DNA from: CAUZIZ01 sp965218775
Lineage (GTDB): Bacteria; Acidobacteriota; UBA6911; RPQK01; JAJDTT01
Reading direction: 5' to 3'
Length of the DNA stretch: 64,000 nucleotides
Assembly: GCA_965218775.1 (NCBI GenBank)
Contig: CBDCLS010000006.1
Location: forward strand, 1,240,001 to 1,304,000
Shown here one piece after another: positions 25,354-33,722 of the stretch (its first letter is position 1; every line of letters starts with the position of its first letter). The translations under genes were made by a program, and so were the position numbers. A model generated the notes under the pieces. The model was given only the letters and a program-made list of their open reading frames with translations, was not told where the DNA came from and did no database searches.

Positions 25354-26523
25354 TCAGAAGGGGACCACGAGGCTAGCGGGCTCGGTAGACCAGTTCCTTC
25401 TGGAATCCGTCTTCTTCCCGGCCGCGCCCTCGAGGCGCCAGTGCGTTCCCATCAGAGAGGGCCTCTCCCCGGACTTGTCGATCTGGTAATAGACCGTCCA
25501 CAGAGATCCGTCCTCGAGCTGCACCGACGCGGGATAGCCGAGGTCGCCGTTGGGACCTTTCGAGAGCCGGATCTTGTTCTTGACGTCCCACGTCTTTCCG
25601 TCGTCCTTGCTGATGCAGGCGTAGGTCCCAAAAGGTGCCCAGCGCTTGGCGTAGCTGACAACCAGCCAGTCGTTGTGTAGCCGGATCAGATGGGGAGGGT
25701 ATCCCTGAATCGGCGTGCGGCGCGGTGAGCTCCAGGACTTGCCGCCGTCGATGCTTTCCGATTGCCAGAGTTTGTTCGGCTTGTTGCAGTCCCTGAAGAG
25801 GAGCACCAACTTGCCGTCCCGCGCTTCCACGACGTGTGGCTCGTCGAAGGAGAGCATCTTGCCGTCCTCGGGGACGGGAAACATCGTGACGAACTGCCAC
25901 GAGCGGCCGTCGTCGCGCGATTCTTCCACGGCGATCGAGTACGGGGAGCCGCGCGGGGGGCCGTTGTAGTCCGCGGGCTTCGCGTGCGAGCAGTGCGGGC
26001 TCTGGCCGATGAACAGTAGCCGCCCGTCGCGCAGCTGGACCGGCCCGTGCGGTGTCGTGGTGGTCGTACGGATCGGCGCGCTCCACGACCGCCCACCGTC
26101 CGACGAGCGAATCACGTAATTTCCCTGGAGTGCGGTGTGGTAGGGCGGCCCCGTGAACCAGCTGACGATCAGCGTCCCCTTCCTGGTCCGGACGATGCCG
26201 GCGTCGCGGTCATCGATGGGAAAGTCGTGGATCGTGAGCGCCTCACTCCATGTCTTTCCGCCGTCTCGACTGCGCACCACCTGGGTCTTGCCGTCGGCAG
26301 AAACGTGCGAGTCGCGGTCGCCCGAGAAGACGACGAGCAGGTCGCCGCCTGGCGCCAGGGTGATGGACGGCCAACCGATATAGCGCCCCGGTTGCTTGCA
26401 CAGCACGCGCTGTTCGCCGACGGTCGAGAGCCCGTCCTCGGCCCGCGCTGTCGCGTTAGTGAGCAGCAGGAGCGGCACTGCGAGCAGGACCCCGTTGACG
26501 CGAAAACCCGAACATCGTCTCAT
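25354..26523 (-). CDS. Secreted sialidase-like (BNR/Asp-box) protein
   Basis: The internal ATG at 26523 starts a signal peptide (RVNGVLLAVPLLLLTNATARAED); the open frame upstream lacks protein character. The 389-residue product has five Asp boxes (SRDGGKTW, SSDGGRSW, SRDDGRSW, SIDGGKSW, SKDDGKTW) in a six-bladed propeller. There is an Arg-containing PGRYIGWPSITLAPGGDLLVVFSG first blade and a DEPHVVEARDGKLVLLFRD blade. It resembles exo-alpha-sialidases, but many such proteins are not sialidases. The codon use is visibly richer in GC than adjacent genes, and it lies between two toxin-antitoxin modules, which may indicate transfer. Confidence 0.8.
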   Translation of the reverse strand: MRRCSGFRVNGVLLAVPLLLLTNATARAEDGLSTVGEQRVLCKQPGRYIGWPSITLAPGGDLLVVFSGDRDSHVSADGKTQVVRSRDGGKTWSEALTIHDFPIDDRDAGIVRTRKGTLIVSWFTGPPYHTALQGNYVIRSSDGGRSWSAPIRTTTTTPHGPVQLRDGRLLFIGQSPHCSHAKPADYNGPPRGSPYSIAVEESRDDGRSWQFVTMFPVPEDGKMLSFDEPHVVEARDGKLVLLFRDCNKPNKLWQSESIDGGKSWSSPRRTPIQGYPPHLIRLHNDWLVVSYAKRWAPFGTYACISKDDGKTWDVKNKIRLSKGPNGDLGYPASVQLEDGSLWTVYYQIDKSGERPSLMGTHWRLEGAAGKKTDSRRNWSTEPASLVVPF

Positions 26524-26638
26524 GGCGCCCAGATTACTACTTTCGTCTCGCGAGAGCTTCTCTCTTTCCAAAGGAGTTGTCGCGCGGGTCCAGAAGTAAC
26601 ATTGCTCCGAGCGCCCATATTTATGGTAATATGGCTCT

Positions 26639-26890
26639 GTGAAGACGACACTGGAAATCCCAGACACACTCTTTCGCCATGCGAAAGCGACGGCCGCCCT
26701 CCGGGGACAGACTCTCAAGCAGCTGGTGACCGCTGCTCTGGAGGAGTTCCTTCAGAAGGAGACTCTTCCCCAGTCGCGCCAGCCCGGGTGGCGGTCGGTG
26801 TTCGGTGAAGCCCGGTCCAGGGAGACCCTGTCCGTAGATCGGACAGTAGAAGCCGAGTTTGGTCGCGTGGACCCGGAGGAGTGGCAATGA
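26639..26890 (+). CDS. VapB-like antitoxin
   Basis: GTG start, 83 residues. The first half (KTTLEIPDTLFRHAKATAAL, then LKQLVTAALEEFL) is a ribbon-helix-helix DNA-binding domain; the second half (PGWRSVFGEA... VEAEFGRVDPEEW) would bind the PIN toxin. The stop overlaps the toxin start. Confidence 0.85.
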   Translation: MKTTLEIPDTLFRHAKATAALRGQTLKQLVTAALEEFLQKETLPQSRQPGWRSVFGEARSRETLSVDRTVEAEFGRVDPEEWQ

Positions 26891-27264
26891 TCCTCGACAC
26901 CAACGCGGTCTCAGCGCTCTTCGGAGGAGACGATTCGCTGGGCTTCGTCCTCGACTCGGAACAGCAACATGATCTCCCTGTTATCGTGATCGGTGAATAC
27001 CGATACGGCTTGCTCTTTTCACGCCACCGGCGCCATCTCACTCTTCTACTCGGGACTCTCATCCGAGAGTCCCGAGTCCTTTCGGTGAGCGAGGAGACTG
27101 CTACGCATTACTCCACTACCCGCCAGCGCCTCCGTAAGGCAGGCAATCCCATCCCGGAAAACGACATCTGGATCGCGGCTCTGGCTCGGCAATACGGATT
27201 GCCAGTCGTCAGCCAGGATGAGCACTTCGATAGCGTCGAGGGCATCGAGAGAGTCGGCTGGTAG
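26887..27264 (+). CDS. VapC-like PIN-domain toxin
   Basis: ATG at 26887 overlaps the antitoxin stop (ATGA); a GTG at 26881 is the alternative. PIN-domain acidic residues are in ILDTNAVSALFGGDD, the conserved Glu in VIVIGEYRYGL, PENDIWIAALARQYGLPVVS and QDEHFDSVEGI. VapC proteins are ribonucleases that cut initiator tRNA or rRNA loops. Confidence 0.9.
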   Translation: MILDTNAVSALFGGDDSLGFVLDSEQQHDLPVIVIGEYRYGLLFSRHRRHLTLLLGTLIRESRVLSVSEETATHYSTTRQRLRKAGNPIPENDIWIAALARQYGLPVVSQDEHFDSVEGIERVGW

Positions 27265-27358
27265 ACTTTCGACGGGGGCGCATCGGCATGCCAAACCGCT
27301 ACCAGCGCTTCCTTTCAAGACAAGACGCCCCGCAGTTTTTGGGATCTATCGCCCCTAA

Positions 27359-27533
27359 CCCGCATTTCTCATCGCCGGTCTACTACGTCGCCGCAATCAT
27401 CCGCCCTGGCTGTGTTTCGCTCGGTCGGCCTCCTCGACGTACTGTACAAGTACGACTGCGGAGGCCTCGGTCGCAAGCCTTGCCAGGACGGCCCTTGCGA
27501 CGCCTCGCTACGACAGGCGATGAGAAATGCGGG
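27359..27533 (-). mobile_element. 175-bp miniature inverted-repeat element, copy D
   Basis: Exactly 175 bp, opposite orientation to copies A-C; CTAA flanks both sides (27355-27358 and 27534-27537). It lies 19 bases upstream of the start of a propeller gene stump. Confidence 0.9.
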
Positions 27534-27552
27534 CTAAGACGGAAGACACAAC

Positions 27553-27891
27553 ATGAGGCAGTTCGTGATTTGCTTGACGATTCTGGTCACCAGCTCGTTG
27601 AGCTCGACGCTGAACGAGCTTGTTGCTGCCGAATCGATCGACATCGGCACACGTTGCGAGCTGTTCGTTGACGAGTATCTGATCGAACGGATGACAGGCG
27701 CGAGGCTTGCACTGCACCGGCCCCTCGAAACCGATGATGTCTGCGTGCATGACACGCCGTGGGAAGGCAACCGCACGTTGTATTACACCATTTTTCAGGA
27801 TGACGACATCTACCGGATGTACTACCGGGGCTCGGAGATCAACCTGGACGACGACAATTACTCAATCCCTTTTGATTACTTTATTATCTGA
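27553..27891 (+). pseudogene. N-terminal stump of a beta-propeller gene
   Basis: 112 residues: signal peptide (FVICLTILVTSSLSSTLNEL), IDIGTRCELFVDEYLIERM, TPWEGNRTLYYTIFQDDDIY and RMYYRGSEIN. Homology to the propeller family stops after that, about a fifth of the way through a full-length member, and the frame ends at 27891. The isochorismatase gene starts 57 bases later. Confidence 0.8.
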
Positions 27892-27948
27892 CTGAGGACG
27901 GAAATAATACCAGGGCCAATCCAGAACGCAGAACGGAGCAAGCAAGTC

Positions 27949-29532
27949 ATGCGTCTCAAATCAGCAATCATCCTCGCTTTGCTCTTGCTCACAGCGGCGC
28001 TCGTCTCTGCCGAGGACAAGCTTCGACTCAATTTGCGCACGCGCGTCGAGACTACCGAAGGAAGTGGGAGATACCACGCAGTGACGAAGTCTGTCGAGTG
28101 GAACCCGGCAAAGACGGCGATTGTGATCTGTGACATGTGGGACGACCACCACTGCCGCAACTCCGCTCGCCGCGTGGCCGAAATGGCGCCGCGCATGAAC
28201 CAGGTGATAAAGAAGGCCCGCAAGATGGGCGTGTTGATCATTCACAGTCCGAGCGACTGCGTGGACAAATATGCGAATACGCCCCAGCGGAAGCTGGCCC
28301 AGCAAGCGCCGCCGCTGAAGACCAAGATTCCGTTACAGGGTTGGTGCTACCTGGATGAGAAGCTCGAGAGGAAGCTGCCCATCGTCGATACCGAGCCCTG
28401 CGACGACGCCGGCAAGATCCGCCCCAGCGTACGGTTTTGGGAGAAACAGATCGAGACGCTCGAGATCGCCGACGGCGACGCGATTACCGACAGCGCGGAA
28501 GCGTATTATCTGATGCGGCAGCGCGGCATCACCAACGTGATCGTAATGGGCGTCCACACCAACATGTGCGTGCTCGGCCGGCCCTTTGGCATTCGACAGA
28601 TGGTGTACCAGGGCCAAAACGTAGTGCTGATGCGCGACCTGACCGATTCGATGTATAGCCCCAAGCAGGAACCGTTCGTCAATCACTTCACGGGCAACGA
28701 TCTCGTCAACGAACACGTCGAACGTCATTGGTGCCCCACAATCAGCAGCGCAGACATTCTCGGCGGCAAGCCGTTCCACTTCCCGCGCGACCAGCGTAAA
28801 CACGTGGTCATTGTGATGGCGGAAGACGAGTACAAGACGGATGAAACACTGCCTCCATTCGCCCTGAAACATCTTGGCAAGGGCTTCAAGATTTCATTGG
28901 TCCACGCCAACGCCAAAGACCGAAACGACATTCCCGGAATCGGCGTGTTGAACGATGCCGACGTGGCGATCTGGTCGATCCGGCGACGAACTCTGCCGAA
29001 AGCCCAGCTAGGCGTTTTTCGCGAATACCTCGATGCGGGTAAACCGTTGGTTGCCATTCGCACCACCAGCCACGCGTTTTCCTTACGCTCCGAGACACTG
29101 GCCGAGGGCTTGAAGGACTGGCCCGAGTTTGACGCCGAAGTTCTCGGCGGTAGCTATCACGGCTACCGTGGCAAGAAATCGAAGACTCTCGTTTGGGCGG
29201 CAGAAGGCGCGGGCGAGCGTCCGATCATGACCGGAGTGCGCACTGGCGAATTCCGCGTCTTCGGTTCGCTGTACAAAACCCTTCCACTGGCCCCATCCAC
29301 GACGCCGCTGTTGTTTGGACGCGCTGAAGACCTCAAGCCGCAGGAGCCGGTTGCCTGGACGAACAGGCGCGCGAACGGCGGCAAGGTGTTCTACACTTCG
29401 CTCGGTCATCCCGGCGACTTTGATCTTCCCGATTTTCAGAAACTGCTACGCAACGCAGTGTATTGGGCAGCGGACCTGCCGATTCCGGTTCAGCAGAAAA
29501 CTGCGGTTGATTCCAAGGCAAACGGCGGCTAG
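27949..29532 (+). CDS. Exported isochorismatase-like hydrolase fused to a ThuA-like domain
   Basis: 527 residues with a Sec signal (SAIILALLLLTAALVSAED). Residues about 50-270 form a cysteine-hydrolase/isochorismatase domain with Asp62 in VICDMWDDHHC and Cys207 in VIVMGVHTNMCVLGR. Residues about 280-510 match ThuA-like/class I glutamine-amidotransferase-fold domains (HVVIVMAEDEYKTDETLP, VLNDADVAIWSIRRRTLP, KVFYTSLGHPGDFDLPDFQKLLRNAVYWA). This two-domain exported arrangement is seen in Planctomycetes and Acidobacteria; the substrate is unknown and may be a sugar-derived metabolite. The Gfo/Idh/MocA gene downstream fits carbohydrate use. Confidence 0.88.
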   Translation: MRLKSAIILALLLLTAALVSAEDKLRLNLRTRVETTEGSGRYHAVTKSVEWNPAKTAIVICDMWDDHHCRNSARRVAEMAPRMNQVIKKARKMGVLIIHSPSDCVDKYANTPQRKLAQQAPPLKTKIPLQGWCYLDEKLERKLPIVDTEPCDDAGKIRPSVRFWEKQIETLEIADGDAITDSAEAYYLMRQRGITNVIVMGVHTNMCVLGRPFGIRQMVYQGQNVVLMRDLTDSMYSPKQEPFVNHFTGNDLVNEHVERHWCPTISSADILGGKPFHFPRDQRKHVVIVMAEDEYKTDETLPPFALKHLGKGFKISLVHANAKDRNDIPGIGVLNDADVAIWSIRRRTLPKAQLGVFREYLDAGKPLVAIRTTSHAFSLRSETLAEGLKDWPEFDAEVLGGSYHGYRGKKSKTLVWAAEGAGERPIMTGVRTGEFRVFGSLYKTLPLAPSTTPLLFGRAEDLKPQEPVAWTNRRANGGKVFYTSLGHPGDFDLPDFQKLLRNAVYWAADLPIPVQQKTAVDSKANGG

Positions 29533-29642
29533 CCACTGCGAGCTGAATTGGACATCCAATGGGCCAGGGCATCCGGGATTGAGGGATTCCCTTGGCGGTG
29601 TGGTAGCGGATCTGATCCCGATGGCTCTGATAGCGCAAGCGG

Positions 29643-29831
29643 GCGTTAGACGAGTTCGAGGCGGAGTATGAGAGATCGGCCATCCGCAACAAGTTCACCA
29701 TTGACACGGACCAATGGACCCAGGAGGAGACTCTGGCACGGTTCCTCGAACAGTTTGAGCCGTACCTGAATGAGAGCGACAAACTCCGTATCCTGACCCA
29801 TCAGGCAAGTCAAAGGGGGGAGTGGATCTAA
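29643..29831 (+). pseudogene. C-terminal fragment of a P-loop kinase-like protein
   Basis: The frame reads LDEFEAEYERSAIRNKFTID, then TDQWTQEETLARFLEQFEPYL and a short tail to the stop at 29829-29831. It resembles the lid and C-terminal helix of AAA/shikimate-kinase-like ATPases, where SAIRNKFTIDTD is typical. There is no Walker A or start codon, and the stop lies just upstream of the oxidoreductase start. Confidence 0.55.
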
Positions 29832-29834
29832 GCC

Positions 29835-30881
29835 ATGGCAGATACGGTCAGAGTGGGCATCATCGGGTCCGGCAAGATCGCTCAGGACAGGCACATCCCA
29901 CTGCTTCAGAAGGTTCCCGGTGTCGAGGTCACACAAGCCTGGTCGCGCACGCCGGAGACAGCCCGAAAGGCAGCCCAGCAGTTTGGCATACCTAAGGTGG
30001 TAGACCGATGGGAGCGGATAGTCGAGGCACAGGAGATCGACGCCGTCGTGATCGCTACGCCACCAAACCTCCATCTGCCAGCAACCTTGGCAGCCCTCGA
30101 TTCTGGCAAGCACGTCCTATGTCAGGCGCGTATGGCCCGCAACTTGAGCGAGGCCCGACGGATGCTGGAGGCTTCGGAGGCCACGGATCTTGTCACCTCA
30201 TTGTACGCCGCAGGTTTCGGCCTCAAGGGAGACAGGGTCATGCGGAGGCTGTTGCAGCAGGGCTACCTGGGAGACATCCTGGAAGTGCGCGTCACGTCTC
30301 TGCTCCCAGCCCTTCCCGAGGCCGGCGCCTGGCTGGTGGACCCGGAGGTTGTGGGTGTCAACACGATGATGCTGGGCATCCTGGCGGAGGTGGTCTCCCG
30401 TTGGATAGATCCTCCCAGGTCGGTAACGGCGACCACCGGCGAGGACGTATTGGCCGTTCCGCAGTCGCTGTCCATCTCCGCGGAGCTTCAGGAAGGGGCC
30501 ACTGCCAGCTTCCATATGTCGTTCCGGGTCCCCCGGGGACCGGGAAGCTCTGTCGAGATCTACGGCACACGCGGCGTGCTGGATTACAAGCTTCTGGTCG
30601 AAAAGCCAGGAGGACTGGTCGAGGACGAGGAGCTGGCTGGCATGACCGAGGGTGAAACCGGGATGCACCTCATCGAGATGCCGCCCGATGAGCAGCGAGA
30701 TCGGACCATGGACGCCGAGTTCATCGAGGCCATTCGAAACGGCACCTCGGTTTCTCCAGACTTCGCCGAGGGCGTCCGTTACATGGAGTTTTGCGAGGCG
30801 GTGGCCCAGTCAATCTATGAAGGCAGGACGATATCAATGCCGCCAGAGCCCAAGATGGATTCCTGGGGCAGACCTTTGTAG
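29835..30881 (+). CDS. Gfo/Idh/MocA-family oxidoreductase
   Basis: 348 residues. The N-terminal Rossmann domain shows VRVGIIGSGKIAQDRHIPLL, VVIATPPNLHLPATLAAL and HVLCQARMARNLSEARRML. In many members the last motif reads EKP; the CxARMA form marks a recognised subgroup in which that lysine is absent. The C-terminal domain has SVEIYGTRGVLDYKL. It likely oxidises or epimerises a sugar or inositol derivative with NAD(P). The next gene is a broken sodium:solute symporter, so uptake plus oxidation of one substrate is a reasonable reading of the former operon. Confidence 0.9.
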   Translation: MADTVRVGIIGSGKIAQDRHIPLLQKVPGVEVTQAWSRTPETARKAAQQFGIPKVVDRWERIVEAQEIDAVVIATPPNLHLPATLAALDSGKHVLCQARMARNLSEARRMLEASEATDLVTSLYAAGFGLKGDRVMRRLLQQGYLGDILEVRVTSLLPALPEAGAWLVDPEVVGVNTMMLGILAEVVSRWIDPPRSVTATTGEDVLAVPQSLSISAELQEGATASFHMSFRVPRGPGSSVEIYGTRGVLDYKLLVEKPGGLVEDEELAGMTEGETGMHLIEMPPDEQRDRTMDAEFIEAIRNGTSVSPDFAEGVRYMEFCEAVAQSIYEGRTISMPPEPKMDSWGRPL

Positions 30882-31012
30882 AGCGTCCACACCTTCTGAA
30901 CGCTTTGGAAGAAGCCAGCTTCGGTACCCTCAACTACGCCGTTCTGGTGGCCTATTTCCTCTTGGTCACCGTCCTGGCCCTGCTGCTCTCTGGCCGTCAG
31001 CAGGATACTTAG

Positions 31013-31187
31013 CCCGCATTTCTCATCGCCGGTCTACTACGTCGCCGCAATCATCCGCCCTGGCTGTGTTTCGCTCGGTCGGCCTCCTCGACGTACTGTA
31101 CAAGTACGACTGCGGAGGCCTCGGTCGCAAGCCTTGCCAGGACGGCCCTTGCGACGCCTCGCTACGACAGGCGATGAGAAATGCGGG
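31013..31187 (-). mobile_element. 175-bp miniature inverted-repeat element, copy E
   Basis: Exactly 175 bp, same orientation as copy D. It is flanked by TTAG (31009-31012 and 31188-31191). The right-hand TTAG uses the first base of the neighbouring 273-bp element, so this copy inserted into the junction after that element was present. Confidence 0.9.
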
Positions 31188-31190
31188 TTA

Positions 31191-31463
31191 GGGTCTGTCA
31201 GGAAGTAACCGATACACTTTGCTGGGGTCCCCAGGTACGCTGGCTAGGCGCGAGCGACGCGCATACCCGCTGCGGTATGTAAGGAGCGAGTAACAACGCC
31301 AGCGTGCCTGCGGACCCCAGCCCGCAAGGGCGCGGCGGCGCGGGGGCATCTGCTTTGTTGCCGCTCCTGGAAGATGCGCAGCGGCATCGCCTGCGTCGCG
31401 GCGCCTCCCATCTGCCCCCACGGCGCTCGCGCCAAAGTGCATCGGTTACTTCCTGACAGACCC
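31191..31463 (+). mobile_element. 273-bp miniature inverted-repeat element, copy 1 (intact)
   Basis: Begins GGGTCTGTCAGGAAGTAAC and ends with its reverse complement; the inverted repeats extend to about 31 bp with one mismatch. A second internal dyad (GCTGGGGTCC...GGACCCCAGC) lies inside. The other copy, at 36118-40852, is identical in length once its inserted transposon is removed. Inferred target T(T/G)A. Confidence 0.88.
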
Positions 31464-31883
31464 TGAGTCCTTTTTCCTGGCGGGTCGGAGCATGCCTTGG
31501 CTGGCGGTGTCATTGAGCATGGTTGCCAGCATGCTCAGCGCCCTCTCCTACCTGGGGTCTCCGGCGGCGGCTTTCAAGGACAATGCCTCTCTGATTCTGG
31601 CCAGTCCGGCAATGCTTCTGGCCACCCCTCTGGTGATCGTTCTTTTCTTTCCCATCTATAGGAGGCTCAACGTCACAAGCGTCTACGAGTACATCAGCAA
31701 GCGCTTTGGGACTCAGGCACGGGACGCGGCCTCGGCCCTGGCAGTGCTCAAGATCGAGGGAAAATCCGCGTTCCCTTGCCAGGTGACCAAGTGAGGTAGA
31801 TCATCCCTGAGAATCCGGACGAAGCCGATCAGCAGCGATCCCCGGAAATGGATCCCTCGCATCTGTCGACCAAGTTAGGACGC

Positions 31884-33322
31884 CTACTTGCAGCCGGTCT
31901 CATTGGAAAAAATGGCACCATCCTCCTTCCTCTGGAAAAGGGAGAATGAGTGCACTGGCATGTCGCATTCGTACTGAATATTTCCCTCGAAGGGGAGAGT
32001 GTGGCTGGGCAGCGTGAGGCTATTGAGAGGAAAATACTGAGTCTGTCCCAAGGCACGGACCATCGTCGTCCCCCTTCCCATCAACTCCCCCTCAGGCCCA
32101 AAATAAATAGACCAGTTGCAGCTGGCGGTCGTCTCTCCGGTGTTGGATAAGGCAATGCCTGTGTCGAACTCGAGGGTCCGCCTCAGAGCGGCCACTGGCA
32201 TCCTGCAGGAGGGAGAAGGGCCCACTCCAATCGGGGGCACATCCCCTGTACCCGGGATTGAAAGATTCACTATCTGCGTAACCACCACCCCGCGTCCCGC
32301 GGCAGCCTCGATATGACCCACCTCAAGGGCGTCCTCCCCGTCGAACGTGATCAACGCGGTGGAATTGGGAGACAGTGCAACCGAGCGGGTCGCCCGAACC
32401 TCACCGAGCGGAGACCGGAACACCGCGGAGGCCGTGTCTTGTAGAATGGTAGCCGCAACCGCAGACGCCAGGGTCGTAGTTGAAGTCTGCACAAAGACGA
32501 CCTCCGTAGAGTTACCGGCGCCCCTGACCGCAATTGGAAAATTGGAGGGACGGGATCCCTTGCACTTCCCGGCGGGGCCAGCCGCGACGATCTCGAGGAT
32601 CTGCTTCTCTGTCAGCGCACGGTGATAGACACTCAATTCGTCTAGACGGCCATCCAAGTAGCCTCCGAAGGGCTCCAGGGCTCGGCCAATCGTCAGGATG
32701 GCGTCCGGGTCGGGGACGTCTGCAGCGTTGATGCCTTCGCCGCTGAACACACCGTCCACATAGATCTGATAGTCGGTTCCCGTCCGGATGATCGCAATGT
32801 GATACCAGGTGTTGGGCATCGGGGCGAAGGGAGCCCGAGGAGAGACAATGGAACCCGTTTCTGGTGAACCGATCAGGAACCCAAGGTCGGTGCTGTTGAG
32901 GCCGAAGAACCACTTCCTACGGTCGAATCTACCCTCATCATTGCTGATGAAGACGTCTCCTGGGTTTTCTGCCGAACCATGGGCGAGCACGTCGAAGTTG
33001 GCCCAGAACTCAATCGTGAAGGGCCTCGTGCCGAACGCCCACAAGTCGCTGTCAGGAACCACAAGGTAGTCATCCACGCCGTCAAACTGGAGCGCTCCAT
33101 CGACAAGACCAGGACTGGCGACCGGCCCATGTATGGCTGGCCCTCGTTGCCTCCGATGATATCGTGACTGACGGTCCCACTCGGCTCGTCAAATGGCCAC
33201 CAGGCAACAATGTCTGTCACAGGCTCAACACAGGTCTGGGCCAGTGTGTGACCATCAAGGGCAAAGAGAAGAAAGGCCGCCAGGTGACATGCAAGTGCAG
33301 TATTGCTCCGACTCCGATTCAT
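31884..33322 (-). pseudogene. Secreted LamG/concanavalin-like protein with a frameshift
   Basis: The N-terminus (33322, signal LAAFLLFALDGHTLAQ, then DIVAWWPFDEPSGTVSHDII, GGNEGQPYMG) is in one frame. The rest (from about 33110 down, GLVDGALQFDGVDDYLVVPD) is in another. A one-base shift near 33100-33125 joins a perfect LamG start motif. The LamG domain continues with FTIEFWANFD, WYHIAIIRTGTDYQIYVDG and LDGRLDELSVYHRAL, followed by about 190 residues of beta-rich acidobacterial C-terminal domain ending at GIALSNTGETTASCNWSIYF. Intact length would be about 479 residues. A sequencing error could also explain the single shift. Confidence 0.75.
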
Positions 33323-33464
33323 GGTCCAACCCCAGGTAGAAGGGATCGAGAGAGAAACGAGACGACTAACGCGTTGGACTCAGATTGATATCAGCGCTCT
33401 CTATTGTCAACCCAAAAACGCCGATCTCCAGGTCGAGGGCATCAGTTTTCGCACCCACTTTGTC
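33323..33464. other. Short intergenic gap
   Basis: No feature seen between the LamG gene start and the propeller stump. Confidence 0.4.
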
Positions 33465-33572
33465 CCTACCTGAACCTGAGGGAGTAGAGATCCGCATCCT
33501 TCATCACGAAGCGGAGTCTCACCGTCTTGCCTGCCAGGCGTAACTGAAAATGAGCAGTACCGTCCTCGTCAT
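33465..33572 (-). pseudogene. Collapsed beta-propeller gene: start joined to last codons
   Basis: An ATG at 33572 with the conserved propeller leader in front gives MTRTVLLIFS, a signal peptide start. Within 30 bases a different frame encodes LAGKTVRLRFVMKDADLYSL and a stop at 33465-33467, the C-terminus of the same family (compare LAGQRVRLRF...FYSFQF at 40991-42517). Everything between, more than 1.3 kb, has been deleted. Confidence 0.75.
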
Positions 33573-33640
33573 CCATCCTCCTTACAGGGGAAATCCACTT
33601 GGAGTCAGGCTATATCGGTGGACGGGGAGGATCAATGGGT
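33573..33640 (-). promoter_or_regulatory. Conserved 5' leader of propeller genes, copy 3
   Basis: Again ATTGATCCTCCCCGTCC, then GATATAGCCTG, CCCC and AAGGAGGATG. It fronts the collapsed gene at 33465-33572. Confidence 0.5.
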
Positions 33641-33722
33641 CCAAGATCTAAAATGGGAGGGGTACAGGAGAGTCCTGTAAAACACCAAAGTGTCTTTTGG
33701 ACGGTTCAGTGCGAGAGAGCCA

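Larger units (their letters stand above)
30905..31794 (+). pseudogene. Sodium:solute symporter gene split by two miniature elements
   Basis: Left part (about 30905-31008, probable TTG start): EASFGTLNYAVLVAYFLLVT with the first transmembrane helix and SGRQQDT. Right part (31464-31794): ESFFLAGRSMPWLAVSLSMV, then ASMLSALSYLGSPAA, a helix LILASPAMLLATPLVIVLF and YRRLNVTSVYEYISKRFG. Joined across 31009-31463 these give QQDTESFFLAGRSMPW, an exact SSS-family motif. The insertions are the 175-bp element copy E and the 273-bp element copy 1. The 3' end is also lost: the frame stops after about 145 residues of a protein that normally has about 500. Confidence 0.9.

Noticed and set aside
5317..31191. 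60-residue frames in each 175-bp element (ending LYKYDCGGLGRKPCQDG)
   Set aside because: They are identical because the element is duplicated; the frame runs through the palindrome, has no ribosome binding site of its own and stops just outside the element, so it is not a gene.
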